A stretch of DNA of 64,000 nt from Alicyclobacillus sp. SP_1 (GCF_024706985.1 NZ_JAMCCX010000039.1:62001-126000), one strand, 5' to 3'. Counted from the first letter of the stretch, positions 16,612 to 25,352 are shown. Numbers and translations: made by a program. Notes: generated from the letters alone by a model not told the origin.

Positions 16612-18060
16612 TTATAATCCGAGGGAGACGAATTTGACTTCTAAAAATTCATCCATGGCATAGTGTCCGCCTTCTCGGCCGATGCCACTTTCCTTCATCC
16701 CACCAAACGGAGCTTGAGTTTGTGTGACTTCCCCATCATTCACACCTACAATGCCGTACTCCAACGCTTCCGCGACACGCATTGCCCGGCTGAGATTCTG
16801 CGTAAAGATGTAGGCAGCCAGCCCATACGGAGTATCATTAGCCATGCGCACCACTTCTTCTTCATCAGAAAATGTGAGGACTGGCAACACCGGGCCGAAG
16901 GTCTCTTCTTGACATACCAACATGTTCGCCTGAACGTTGGTGAGAATCGTGGGTGCCACAAAAAATCCTTTCGCATACTCTCCCTCCGTGAGGCGACTTC
17001 CGCCGTGTACGACAGAAGCTCCTTTGCTGCGCGCATCGTCAATGTGCCGCATCACCTTTTCCACGGCACGTTCATTGACCAGCGGTCCAATTTCAACCGA
17101 CTTGTCTCGGCCATCCCCTACTTTCGCAGCAGCCACACGAGCTTTCAGCTTCTCGACAAATGCATCGTGAACATCCTCATGGACAAACAGCCGATTCGTG
17201 CAGATGCACTGTTGGCCAGACGCTCGATATTTGCTCTCAAACACCCCGGCCACCGCCGCATCCAAGTCGGCGTCGGCGAAAACAACGGTCGGCGCATGCC
17301 CACCGAGTTCCAGACTGATGCGTTTCACCGTCTTAGCCGCGCCTTCCATCAGCAACTTGCCAACGCGGGTCGATCCGGTAAAGGCAATTTTGCGCACTTT
17401 TTCCGAATTGATGAACGCTTCGCCAATGGAATCGGGCTTGCCCAAGACAAGATTCGCGACTCCTGGTGGAAAGCCAGCTTCGGCAATCAACTCGAAGAGT
17501 CGAATAGCGGACAGCGGGGTGCTCTCCGCTGGTTTCAAAATGACCGTACAACCAGAGGCGAGGGCCGGAGCCACTTTCCGGGCCACCATATTCACTGGGA
17601 AATTCCATGGTGTGATAGCAGCCACCACACCAACCGGTTGGCGCATCACTAATATGCGTTTATTCGGCACGGACGATGGAATGGTTTCGCCATATACACG
17701 CTTCGCTTCTTCTGCGTACCAGAGGAAGTTATCTGCAGCCCCAAGCACTTCCCCTTTGGCTTCGCGCAGGGGCTTGCCCATTTCCAGCGACACCAGTTCC
17801 GCCAATTCATCTCGATGAGCACGCACTAAGTCGTGGAGCTTCAAGAGATATTTCGCGCGTTCCCGAGCTGTCGCCGAAGACCAACCGGGAAATGCTTGGG
17901 CCGCAGCATCGATGGCGCGCTTGGCATCGTCTCCATCACCAAACGCGACCTCGCCCACCAAGTCACCCGTCGCTGGATTGTACACTTTCCACGTATCCCC
18001 GTGTACTGCTTCAACCCACTCGCCACCCATGTACATCTTTCCTACATCCATTCCATTCAC
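16612..18060 (-). CDS. NAD(P)-dependent aldehyde dehydrogenase (succinate-semialdehyde dehydrogenase-like)
   Basis: 482 residues, GabD-like. ALDH signatures: ITPWNFPVNMVARKVAPALA, GCTVILKPAESTP, FTGSTRVGKLL, ISLELGGHAPTVVF with the general-base Glu, and the catalytic Cys in SGQQCICTNR. It ends FVSLGL like succinate-semialdehyde dehydrogenases. The ATG at 18060 has AAGGAG 5 bases upstream. As the last gene of the paa operon it may oxidise the semialdehyde of ring-opened oxepin-CoA. That job belongs to the ALDH half of PaaZ in other bacteria, and no paaZ fusion is present here. This is inference from position; a housekeeping SSADH role is the alternative. Confidence 0.88.
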   Translation of the reverse strand: MNGMDVGKMYMGGEWVEAVHGDTWKVYNPATGDLVGEVAFGDGDDAKRAIDAAAQAFPGWSSATARERAKYLLKLHDLVRAHRDELAELVSLEMGKPLREAKGEVLGAADNFLWYAEEAKRVYGETIPSSVPNKRILVMRQPVGVVAAITPWNFPVNMVARKVAPALASGCTVILKPAESTPLSAIRLFELIAEAGFPPGVANLVLGKPDSIGEAFINSEKVRKIAFTGSTRVGKLLMEGAAKTVKRISLELGGHAPTVVFADADLDAAVAGVFESKYRASGQQCICTNRLFVHEDVHDAFVEKLKARVAAAKVGDGRDKSVEIGPLVNERAVEKVMRHIDDARSKGASVVHGGSRLTEGEYAKGFFVAPTILTNVQANMLVCQEETFGPVLPVLTFSDEEEVVRMANDTPYGLAAYIFTQNLSRAMRVAEALEYGIVGVNDGEVTQTQAPFGGMKESGIGREGGHYAMDEFLEVKFVSLGL

Positions 18061-18099
18061 GCTCCTTCATTTCGAACTTTTCGTCGTGGTCTGCACTGC

Positions 18100-18492
18100 T
18101 CAAGACATCGCTTCAATACGGTCGACAATCTTTTGACGCGGTAAAATCGCTTGGGTGAAACTGCCCGCACCGACCACCGCCTTATCGTGTACCGCGCGCA
18201 CGTCGCAAATAACGAGGCGCCCATCGTTATGCGTTACCTCAGCGATAAAAGTAACTTTTTTCCCGACCGGGGCCGGAGCGCTGTGGCGAACATTCAATTC
18301 TGCCCCAATACCTTCCTCTCCGTCTTCGAGAAACGGCAGAATGACTTTGCGCGCCACCCACTCCATGTGGTAAATCATCGAAACCGTCGACATCGTCTGA
18401 TGAACCGTCTCTCCATCGAACTGAGGACACATCTCGACCGTGACTTCCATCTCCAGTTGCTCTCGATAGCCCGGTTCCAGCCCTGGTTTCAT
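18100..18492 (-). CDS. Hotdog-fold thioesterase (FlK-like)
   Basis: 130 residues. The pattern resembles the fluoroacetyl-CoA thioesterase (FlK) group of hotdog thioesterases: MKPGLEPGYREQLEMEVT, TVSMIYHMEWVARKVILPFL, EGIGAELNVRHSAPAPVGKK and VTHNDGRLVICDVRAV. In paa clusters a thioesterase (PaaI or PaaY) rescues CoA from dead-end intermediates such as the spontaneous product of ring-opened oxepin-CoA. This gene may be the local replacement for PaaI, which is not found in the window. The ATG at 18492 has AAAGGAG 8 bases upstream; the frame open to 18567 lacks one. Confidence 0.75.
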   Translation of the reverse strand: MKPGLEPGYREQLEMEVTVEMCPQFDGETVHQTMSTVSMIYHMEWVARKVILPFLEDGEEGIGAELNVRHSAPAPVGKKVTFIAEVTHNDGRLVICDVRAVHDKAVVGAGSFTQAILPRQKIVDRIEAMS

Positions 18493-18576
18493 GCGCCCAC
18501 TCCTTTCTTGTTGTGCACGAACGCGCATTTTCCGAAGGCACCTTCCACGCATCCGCCTCGCCAGCACAACGTCTCG

Positions 18577-19377
18577 TCAGCGACCACGAAAGGCTGGTTT
18601 TCGCTTTTCGAGAAAAGCTTTCACACCTTCTTGATGATCCGCTGTGCGTCCCGCTTCTCCCTGGAGCTTTGCTTCAGCCGCGAGCGCACTCGTCAAGTCC
18701 ATCCCGAGCGCAGCGTGCATCGCCTGCTTCGTCAATCCAATCGCAAGAGTCGGCAGCGCCGCAAGACGCGTTGCCACTTTGGCGACCACTTCTTCAAACT
18801 CGTCCATGGGCGCGACCGTCATCACTAAACCCAGTTGACGCGCATCGTCTGCGGTCAGACGATCTCCGAAAAAGGCTAGTTCTTTTGCTTTGGACAATCC
18901 CACTAAACGCGGTAACCACCACGACCCTCCGGAGTCAGGCACCAAGCCAATCGGAACAAATGACTGTAAGAACGAGGCTTGCGCCGAGGCGACAACGAGA
19001 TCGCACGCGAAAGCCAAATTAGCTCCAGCCCCGGCCGCCACGCCTTGCACGGCTGCGATGACTGGCTTTTTACTCGTGGCAATCTGTTCAACCAACGGGT
19101 TGTAGCCACTCTTCACAATCGCCTCATAATCAACTGGCAACGAGCTGTCCACTGCGGATAAATCTTGGCCAGCAGAGAACCCTCGGCCGCGGCCCGTCAA
19201 CACGATGGCCCGCACGTCTTCGGATGCGTCACACCAGCCGATGGTCGCAGTCAACTCGCGTAACATGGGCATCGTCAACGCATTTAACTTGTCAGGTCGA
19301 TTCATGAACACATAGGCGACCGATTCGCGTAATTCCAGTTGAACAGAGTCTTCCGTCGGACTGTACATTTCAGCCAC
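18577..19377 (-). CDS. paaG: 1,2-epoxyphenylacetyl-CoA isomerase
   Basis: 266 residues, crotonase fold. PaaG turns ring-1,2-epoxyphenylacetyl-CoA into oxepin-CoA. Features: FMNRPDKLNALTMPML, the oxyanion-hole segment GRGRGFSAGQDLS, AVQGVAAGAGANLAFACDLV and PIGLVPDSGGSWWLPRLVG, where the Asp of PDSG is the PaaG catalytic residue rather than the Glu of hydratases. It ends FLEKRKPAFRGR. The start GTG at 19377 has GGGGAGG 8 bases upstream; another GTG at 19383 overlaps the paaF stop as TAGTG but sits 2 bases from that site. Confidence 0.9.
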   Translation of the reverse strand: MAEMYSPTEDSVQLELRESVAYVFMNRPDKLNALTMPMLRELTATIGWCDASEDVRAIVLTGRGRGFSAGQDLSAVDSSLPVDYEAIVKSGYNPLVEQIATSKKPVIAAVQGVAAGAGANLAFACDLVVASAQASFLQSFVPIGLVPDSGGSWWLPRLVGLSKAKELAFFGDRLTADDARQLGLVMTVAPMDEFEEVVAKVATRLAALPTLAIGLTKQAMHAALGMDLTSALAAEAKLQGEAGRTADHQEGVKAFLEKRKPAFRGR

Positions 19378-19382
19378 TGGCA

Positions 19383-20168
19383 CTACCTCCCCTCAAAGCG
19401 GGGCGGACGCTTTTCGAGAAATGCCTGCACGCCCTCCGCCTTATCGTCTGTCGCAAAGAGCAGATAAAATAAATTGCGTTCCGCTTCCATGCCCACTCCT
19501 AAAGGAACATCTGTCGCCTGATAGACCGCTTCCTTGATGGCGCGCACGGAGAGAGGAGCCTGCTTGGCAACATGCACAGCCCATTCAATCGCCACATGCA
19601 CCGTTTCTTCATCAGCCACCACGTGCTCCACAAGACCCATATCGAGTGCGCGCTTCGAATCCACAGGCTTGCCCAACCAGAGCATCTCGAGTGCCCTCGA
19701 AGTGCCCACTTTGCGTGCCAGCCGCTGCGTTCCACCAGCGCCCGGCATGAGGCCAAGATTCACTTCAGGAAACCCAAACCGCGCAGACTCTCCTGCCACC
19801 ACCAGGTCACAAGAGAGCGCCAATTCCAAGCCCCCGCCAAGCGCATAGCCGCGCACGGCTGCAATGAGGGGCTTGCTGAACGTCCGCAAGCGGTCCCAGT
19901 CGCGAAATTGGTTGCGGGTTTTCATCTCAGCAACGGTCACATCGACCATCTCACCAATGTCCGCGCCCGCAGCGAAAGCCCGCTGTCCCCCGGTCAGAAC
20001 CACCGCACGGACCGTGTCCTCTCGCTCTAACTCAAAGAGAACCTCTACAATCTCCGCAACCCGCCCTATCGAAAGCGGATTTAGGTCGTTTTCAGTACCG
20101 AATGTCAACAATGCAACGCTTTCGGCGGGCCTCGAAACCTGCGTAAACTCCCGCAGCATTTCCGTCAT
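19383..20168 (-). CDS. paaF: Enoyl-CoA hydratase of the phenylacetate pathway
   Basis: 261 residues, crotonase fold. PaaF hydrates 2,3-didehydroadipyl-CoA late in the pathway. Seen: GGQRAFAAGADIGEM (oxyanion hole), AAVRGYALGGGLELALSCDL, and PEVNLGLMPGAGGTQRLARK with the hydratase Glu. Ends FLEKRPPRFEGR. The ATG at 20168 overlaps the stop of the EthD-type gene as ATGA. It could also serve as the oxepin-CoA hydrolysing hydratase that is fused into PaaZ elsewhere; sequence alone does not decide. Confidence 0.88.
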   Translation of the reverse strand: MTEMLREFTQVSRPAESVALLTFGTENDLNPLSIGRVAEIVEVLFELEREDTVRAVVLTGGQRAFAAGADIGEMVDVTVAEMKTRNQFRDWDRLRTFSKPLIAAVRGYALGGGLELALSCDLVVAGESARFGFPEVNLGLMPGAGGTQRLARKVGTSRALEMLWLGKPVDSKRALDMGLVEHVVADEETVHVAIEWAVHVAKQAPLSVRAIKEAVYQATDVPLGVGMEAERNLFYLLFATDDKAEGVQAFLEKRPPRFEGR

Positions 20169-20473
20169 CCCTCTTGAACAGTCCCGGTCACCATCGTCAC
20201 AATGGGCCGAGCAAAAGACATCAAGTCCTTCGCGGCAGCTTTGCCTTCTGCCGAGTTCATGGCCGCCGTCAACGTGGCCTCATCCGCAAAGGACATCTCC
20301 GCGAGCAAAAAGTAATCCGTGGGACTGCCCATCGCATCCGCATCAATTTTTGTAACGTCCAATTTTTCCAATCCCGGCATTTTTCGAACGAGAGGCGTAT
20401 GCACTTCACGGTAGTGTTGCAGAAAAGCAGCTTCATCCTCTGGTTTGCGGTAAATCGCAATCAACTTGACCAT
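20165..20473 (-). CDS. EthD-family protein in the paa operon
   Basis: 102 residues, a dimeric alpha-beta barrel of the EthD type: VKLIAIYRKPEDEAAFLQHY at the start, then EVHTPLVRKMPGLEKLDV and YFLLAEMSFADEATLTAAM. Such proteins include small lyases, isomerases and monooxygenase-like proteins; none has a fixed role in phenylacetate breakdown that I know of. ATG 20473 has AGGAG upstream. It lies between paaK and paaF and overlaps paaF by ATGA, so it is part of the operon. It could act on one of the unstable ring-opened intermediates, but this is only a guess from position. Confidence 0.78.
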   Translation of the reverse strand: MVKLIAIYRKPEDEAAFLQHYREVHTPLVRKMPGLEKLDVTKIDADAMGSPTDYFLLAEMSFADEATLTAAMNSAEGKAAAKDLMSFARPIVTMVTGTVQEG

Positions 20474-20558
20474 CGCTTCCCATCTCCTCTTCCCTACAGT
20501 CTGTGGCTAACGCAATCTTTTCTGACAAGCACCCTTCGTGCTGCGAGACCGCCAGCCG

Positions 20559-21881
20559 TTACTTACGGCGGTCTACCAGGCGCACAGCTTTCCCTTCACT
20601 GCGCGGCAACGTGCCTGGCGGAACGAGCCGCACACCGATGCCTAGCCCGAGCACGTCTCGCAGTTCCTGCGCCACATCAGCCGCCAAGCCGGGTGCCCTG
20701 TGCTCTGCGACGAGACCCGTCACGACTTGTCCAGCAAGTGAACCGTATTCTGGCTGGACTTCGACGTGGACTTCCAGCACGTCCAAGTGCTCCTGTTTAT
20801 CCACATAGATGACATAGTGCGAACTCAGTTCTTCGCGTGCAACAACAACGCGCTCAATTTCCGACGGAAAGACATTGACACCACGAATGATGAGCATGTC
20901 GTCAAGTCGACCGAGCACGCGCGACATCCGCGCGTGGGTTCGACCACAGACGCACGGTCGAACATCAAGATAGACCATATCGCCCGTGCGGTAGCGCACA
21001 ACCGACATCCCCTCTTTGGTCAGCGCCGTCAAGACCAATTCTCCGCCCTCCATCGGTGCAGCGGGCTCCCCTGTGTCGACATTAATTACTTCGGCAAAAA
21101 AATGGTCTTCGGCAATGTGTAGCCCATTCTGCGCTTCCTGGCACTCGATAGACACTCCGGGTCCCATCAACTCGGACAAACCATAGACGTCACAAGCTTT
21201 GATGTGGAATGTCTTTTCTAAGTTCGAGCGAATCGCATCCGTCCACGGTTCGGCCCCAAAAATGCCGTAACGAAGCCCGAGTTGACTGGGGTCGGCCCCA
21301 CTGTCTCGAATCGCATCGGCGATCGCCATCGCGTAAGAGGGAGTGCAGACCAGTCCTTCTGGGCGCAAATCCTGTAAGAGCATAGCCTGGCGTGCCGTCT
21401 GTCCCCCGGAAGCGGGGATGACCGTGGCTCCGAGCCGCTCGACTCCGGCATGAAAGCCGAGGCCCCCGGTGAACAGACCGTATCCGTAGGCCACGTGAAT
21501 CGTGTCTGCAGGCGAAGCTCCTGCCGTTACCAACGCGCGAGCCATGAGATCCGACCAAACAGCGAGATCTGCCTTCGTATAGCCGACTAACGTCGGCTTC
21601 CCCTTGGTCCCGGAAGATGCATGAAACCGCACGATATCAGAACGGGGTGCGGAAAAGAGACCAAATGGATACTCCGCGCGAAAGTCCTTTTTCGTGAGAA
21701 ACGGGAGCTTCCACACATCGGCAATCGACTGAATATCTTCTGGTGCAACTCCCCGCTCATCCATCCGTGTGCGGTAGAAGGGAACGCGATCGTAGGCGCG
21801 ACGAACGGCCGCAGACAGCCGAGTGGACTGTAGTGCGGACAGCTCGTCTCGGCTCATGGTCTCCAACTCGGCTTGATACAT
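20559..21881 (-). CDS. paaK: Phenylacetate-CoA ligase
   Basis: 440 residues, the PaaK length. It activates phenylacetate with ATP and CoA, the entry step for free acid. Motifs: RFHASSGTKGKPTLVGYT (AMP-binding), YGIFGAEPW, DVYGLSELMGPGVS, YRTGDM, LGRLDDMLIIRGVNVFPSEIE, plus a Cys-His cluster RPCVCGRTHARMSR seen in the PaaK family. ATG 21881 with GAGGGTG upstream. Phenylacetyl-CoA may also reach this pathway without PaaK through the dehydrogenase operon upstream. Confidence 0.95.
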   Translation of the reverse strand: MYQAELETMSRDELSALQSTRLSAAVRRAYDRVPFYRTRMDERGVAPEDIQSIADVWKLPFLTKKDFRAEYPFGLFSAPRSDIVRFHASSGTKGKPTLVGYTKADLAVWSDLMARALVTAGASPADTIHVAYGYGLFTGGLGFHAGVERLGATVIPASGGQTARQAMLLQDLRPEGLVCTPSYAMAIADAIRDSGADPSQLGLRYGIFGAEPWTDAIRSNLEKTFHIKACDVYGLSELMGPGVSIECQEAQNGLHIAEDHFFAEVINVDTGEPAAPMEGGELVLTALTKEGMSVVRYRTGDMVYLDVRPCVCGRTHARMSRVLGRLDDMLIIRGVNVFPSEIERVVVAREELSSHYVIYVDKQEHLDVLEVHVEVQPEYGSLAGQVVTGLVAEHRAPGLAADVAQELRDVLGLGIGVRLVPPGTLPRSEGKAVRLVDRRK

Positions 21882-21895
21882 GCTCTCACACCCTC

Positions 21896-22372
21896 TTATA
21901 GCGTTTTCATGGCTTCAAATGGTTGGCGGCAACTGTTGCAGTAGTACACCATCCGGCACGGAGCCGGGCCGAAGCGGCTGCTTCGCTCCGTCTCAGTTGA
22001 AGCGCAGTACGGGCACGGCACTGGCTCTCCGGGAGCGACGGGCGGCGCTATGCCATAGTTGCGGAGCGCTCTCCGGCCTTCCGCCGTCACATCATCTGTC
22101 GTCCATGGTCGGTCGTAGACGTAACGCACGTCCACGCCTTCCACTCCCGGCAGAAGCTCGATGTCACGGCGCACTTTGTCGCGTATGAAATCGAGTGCCG
22201 GGCAGCCCAGAAACGTAGGCAAGAGTTCAATCCGCACAGCACCGTCGGTGACGTCGACTGCATGCACCACACCCAAATCTGCCAAACTGATGGCCGGCAT
22301 CTCCGGGTCTGTGAGGACCCAGAACCGCTCCGTAACCGCTTTCTTCAAGTCGGCATCTGCAACTACTGGCAT
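21896..22372 (-). CDS. paaD: Phenylacetyl-CoA epoxidase maturation protein
   Basis: 158 residues. An N-terminal MIP18/DUF59 domain (1-105) has FWVLTDPEMPAISLADLGVV, ELLPTFLGCPALDFI with a conserved Cys, and YVYDRPWTTDDV. A C-terminal zinc ribbon follows with CPYC (about 120) and CNSC (about 146) pairs and a final FEAMKTL. PaaD is needed to build or load the di-iron centre of PaaA and is not itself a subunit of the active oxygenase. Fourth gene of the operon, 14 bases before paaK and 61 after paaC. Confidence 0.94.
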   Translation of the reverse strand: MPVVADADLKKAVTERFWVLTDPEMPAISLADLGVVHAVDVTDGAVRIELLPTFLGCPALDFIRDKVRRDIELLPGVEGVDVRYVYDRPWTTDDVTAEGRRALRNYGIAPPVAPGEPVPCPYCASTETERSSRFGPAPCRMVYYCNSCRQPFEAMKTL

Positions 22373-22433
22373 GTGGATTCCCCCTTCCTATGCCTTCCGT
22401 ATGCCCTGCTGTGGGCCACACAGTGAGACTCAA

Positions 22434-23240
22434 TTACCAGCGCACGCCCTCTTCTGTGGACGAAACTTCTTGAAGTGTGCCGAGCAACTCAGTCAGCGAG
22501 GCGCTGTGGTCTCCACTCCGTCCCGACGGACCGGGCAGTGACCAACGAGCGTTTCCCAGACCGTAGCGGTGTAAAGCCTGCTCGATCCGCTGGTGAAACA
22601 CCAACTCCGCCTGCTCCCAATTCAAGCTTCCCGAGACGCTCGAAGAAAGTTCCTGCGGCAGTACGGAGAGGTCAGCCGCCTCCGCAAACACGGCCTCGAC
22701 CGCACGCACCAATCGGTCTTTCGCTTCGCCGCCCGACGAGAGCCGCGCGAGCCAAGCATCCATGTGAATCAAATGATAATATTCCTCGCGCTGCATTTTG
22801 CGAACTCCGTCCGCAAGCGCTGGAAACGGACACTGAATGAGCACCTCTAGACGCACAGCATCCCACGTGTCATACATCCACTGACGCACGACCGCTTCCG
22901 CAAAATCCCCGCGCGCGCGTTCCAAGAGGCGCGAATTACGCCAGTGGGTTGCTTGGCGGCGATAAACGAGATGGTCTGGAGTAGGCTCCCCCAAATGGTG
23001 AAGCAATTCGTAATAAAATCGCGCATGGCCAATTTCATCCTGTGCAAGCGAGGCAAACGCAATGTCTTCCTCCACCGAAGGTGCCAGACCGAGCCACTCC
23101 GATGCGCGATGACCCGCGACTAACTCATCGTCTGCAAGCGTATACAATAACGGGATGTATTCGCGATATGCGTCGGCGACACTGGCATCCGGAGCTTTCT
23201 GGTTTGGTGCATCTTCGATTGCGGACCGATGTTTTGTCAT
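22434..23240 (-). CDS. paaC: Phenylacetyl-CoA epoxidase structural subunit
   Basis: 268 residues, a ferritin-like helical protein. It lacks a full di-iron site and forms the stable PaaAC core. Motifs: LYTLADDELVAGHRASEWLG, IAFASLAQDEIGHARFYYEL, LERARGDFAEAVVRQWMYD and MQREEYYHLIHMDAWLARL. A tail of about 35 residues rich in Ser and Gly extends beyond the usual family length. ATG 23240 overlaps the paaB stop as ATGA, which should balance subunit synthesis. Confidence 0.95.
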   Translation of the reverse strand: MTKHRSAIEDAPNQKAPDASVADAYREYIPLLYTLADDELVAGHRASEWLGLAPSVEEDIAFASLAQDEIGHARFYYELLHHLGEPTPDHLVYRRQATHWRNSRLLERARGDFAEAVVRQWMYDTWDAVRLEVLIQCPFPALADGVRKMQREEYYHLIHMDAWLARLSSGGEAKDRLVRAVEAVFAEAADLSVLPQELSSSVSGSLNWEQAELVFHQRIEQALHRYGLGNARWSLPGPSGRSGDHSASLTELLGTLQEVSSTEEGVRW

Positions 23241-23578
23241 GGTTTTCGCACATCCTCAATCACTTCGTCGAGCGATAGCGCCCGCGACTTGAACTCCTTC
23301 CAGCGCAACGCGTTGTCTGCGTATCCACTCACTTCGCGATAAGAGCGGTCAAACTCGCGCGCAAAGAAGTCTACATCTTCGCCGCCGACGCTGGCGACTG
23401 CGGTTCGCGGGACCACCCAGAGACTGACTGCCTCATCGCGCCGAAGAAAATTTTCACGGGCGAGCAGTATGGCCATCGACACGTCCGAGGCAAGCAAACT
23501 CCCCACGTGCACATGGGCATCTTGGTGCGTGCGCTGCACAAAAACTTCGTACGCCCCGTACTCTTTGACGCCCTCCAT
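23237..23578 (-). CDS. paaB: Phenylacetyl-CoA epoxidase subunit B
   Basis: 113 residues. PaaB bridges PaaAC dimers in the epoxidase. Recognised by EYGAYEVFVQRTHQDAHVHV, LLASDVSMAILLARENFLRR and SLWVVPRTAVASV. ATG 23578 has GGGAGG 8 bases upstream; the frame could begin at TTG 23584, but that is too close to the ribosome site. A 38-base gap separates it from paaA. Confidence 0.94.
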   Translation of the reverse strand: MEGVKEYGAYEVFVQRTHQDAHVHVGSLLASDVSMAILLARENFLRRDEAVSLWVVPRTAVASVGGEDVDFFAREFDRSYREVSGYADNALRWKEFKSRALSLDEVIEDVRKP

Positions 23579-23616
23579 CGGCAAGACCTCCCTCTAACTT
23601 TTTGCAGCGACTCTTG

Positions 23617-24606
23617 TCATAGTGCCACTTGACGAGCCCACGCCTGCCCTTCATGGGCAGCTTGACGCAGATGAATGCGCTCTGCTGACTTTGGACCGAC
23701 ATTTTCTCGCACCATCATGCTGAAATACTCCCAATCAGGCTCTTGATAATGCCACAGACCGTCGGCATCTCGATGCAAGGAACTGTCTGGAATGGTCAAA
23801 CCAACCGCGTGAATTCGCGGCACATAGCGATTCAAAAACTTTTGTCGAAGTTCTTCATTCGTTCGCTGGCGAATTTTATACTTCATCATTTTTTCCACAG
23901 GCGAAGAGATCTCTTTCGGCCCGAAGAAGAACAAAAGCGACGGCCACCAGCGGTTCAAAGCGTCTTGTAACATCTGACGTTGCGTCTTGGTGCCCTCTGC
24001 CAAGGTGAGAATAATAGACTCACCATGCTGCATGTGAAAGCTCTCTTCTGCACAGACTCTGCGCAAAACCCGCGTGTACGGAGCGTATGACCCGTCCAGC
24101 AGTGCCGTCTGCGTGATGATGGCTGCGCCGTCGACCAGCCAACCAATGATACCCGCATCCGCCCATGTGGGAGCATCCATATGAAAGACATTGTGAAATT
24201 TGACCTTCCCGGTAAAGACATCGGTCATGAGCGAGTCTCGATTGCCGCCAATGGGCTCCGCCAAATCTTCCGCCACGCGCAACAACAATTGACCGTGCCC
24301 CACCTCATCTTGCACTTTTGCCAAGAGCGAAAGTTTTCGCGCCAATGTGGGAGCTTTGGGCACCCATTCCTTCTCCGGATACGCACCCATAATCTCGCTG
24401 ATGCCATGCATGTGAATCAGCCGCAAGAGAAGCAGGCGATATTCGAGTGGCATCCAATCCGTCGACTCAATTTTGTCGCCGGCTTCAATCCGTCGCATAA
24501 ACGCTTCCATCTGCTCGGCTTCTTTTGTTTCGACCTGACTGTCGACGTCTGCGGACTGGCCATGTGCACCTCGCACGCCAGTTCGATTTGACTTGAGGTC
24601 CATCAT
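23617..24606 (-). CDS. paaA: Phenylacetyl-CoA epoxidase catalytic subunit
   Basis: 329 residues. Di-iron oxygenase subunit that epoxidises the ring of phenylacetyl-CoA. Ferritin-like helices carry the iron ligands in KVQDEVGHGQLLLR and CAEESFHMQHGESI, with a conserved LEYRLLLLRLIHMHGISE helix. It ends with the typical WARQVAL-type tail. ATG 24606 overlaps the paaR stop (TGA inside ATGATG) and has GGAGGTG 9 bases upstream, so it is coupled to the regulator gene. Electrons normally come from PaaE; no paaE lies in this operon, so a reductase encoded elsewhere must serve. Confidence 0.96.
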   Translation of the reverse strand: MMDLKSNRTGVRGAHGQSADVDSQVETKEAEQMEAFMRRIEAGDKIESTDWMPLEYRLLLLRLIHMHGISEIMGAYPEKEWVPKAPTLARKLSLLAKVQDEVGHGQLLLRVAEDLAEPIGGNRDSLMTDVFTGKVKFHNVFHMDAPTWADAGIIGWLVDGAAIITQTALLDGSYAPYTRVLRRVCAEESFHMQHGESIILTLAEGTKTQRQMLQDALNRWWPSLLFFFGPKEISSPVEKMMKYKIRQRTNEELRQKFLNRYVPRIHAVGLTIPDSSLHRDADGLWHYQEPDWEYFSMMVRENVGPKSAERIHLRQAAHEGQAWARQVAL

Positions 24607-25241
24607 TCGTCTTCACCTCCGCGATGTTGTCCAATCCCATCCAGAATCAACTGGGTAAATCGACGAGCAATACGTTCCGGGTCATCCGGTCCATCTCGGT
24701 GGTACCACTGATATACCCAATTCGCCGCAGACAAGATGAGCAAGCGTGCAAACTGAGTATCCCTCGCCTGAAATTCCCCAGACTGGACGCCTTCCTCAAG
24801 AATCTTCGACCACAGCTGCTCGTAGTCCACTCGCTTCTGAAAAATGATACTGCGACGCGGTTCACGAAGCGCATACCACTCATGGAAGAAGACGCGAGCG
24901 GCGTCCAAGCGAGTGGCGACTACTTGGATATGTGCCGTCAAGCCAGCCAAAAGCTTTTCTGACGCGGGTCGATCCGCTTCCACGACCGGCCGCAACGCTT
25001 CCAAAAATGCGGTCGCTCCTTCGTCTGCAATCTCAAACAGCAAATCTTCTTTCGAACTGATATGAGCATAGAGACTGCCGGACAAAATTCCGCGCGCTTC
25101 GGCAATTTCGCGAATGGTCGTGCCGTGGTAGCCTTTACGGCTGAATAAGGCGCCCGCCGCAGCCAAAATGGACGCTTTTGAACTCTCTTTGAGCGGCTGT
25201 ACAGTGACCGCGTCCGCTTCTTCGACTGGTTCTCTGTCCAT
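24603..25241 (-). CDS. paaR: TetR-family repressor of phenylacetate catabolism
   Basis: 212 residues. An N-terminal TetR helix-turn-helix (about 22-68): SSKASILAAAGALFSRKGYH, then GTTIREIAEARGILSGSLYA, HISSKEDLLFEIAD. The C-terminal ligand domain has HIQVVATRLDAARVFFHEWY, like acyl-CoA-responsive members; PaaR of Thermus is a TetR protein that releases DNA on binding phenylacetyl-CoA. First gene of the paa operon, so autoregulated if it binds the operator at 25331-25350. Start ATG 25241 has GAGGTTG upstream; an ATG at 25283 in the same frame has no ribosome site. The same operator occurs before the hisC-dehydrogenase operon. Confidence 0.9.
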   Translation of the reverse strand: MDREPVEEADAVTVQPLKESSKASILAAAGALFSRKGYHGTTIREIAEARGILSGSLYAHISSKEDLLFEIADEGATAFLEALRPVVEADRPASEKLLAGLTAHIQVVATRLDAARVFFHEWYALREPRRSIIFQKRVDYEQLWSKILEEGVQSGEFQARDTQFARLLILSAANWVYQWYHRDGPDDPERIARRFTQLILDGIGQHRGGEDE

Positions 25242-25330
25242 CGCCTGTTCAACCTCGAATCTTTGCGAACGCCTTACCTGCATCTGAGCAGTTTCGACGG
25301 ATGTCTCTGGTCCAACAAGAACAACGCGCC

Positions 25331-25350
25331 AAACAAGCGCTTGCTTGTTT
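25331..25350. promoter_or_regulatory. Operator site 1 (probable PaaR site) of the paa operon
   Basis: AAACAAGC-GCTT-GCTTGTTT, an 8-4-8 perfect outer palindrome with an inner CAAGCGCTTG. It starts 2 bases downstream of the -10 box and covers the expected start point, the place for a blocking repressor. Together with the base before it, 18 bases (CAAACAAGCGCTTGCTTG) are identical to site 2 at 30102-30119. Confidence 0.75.
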
Positions 25351-25352
25351 TT

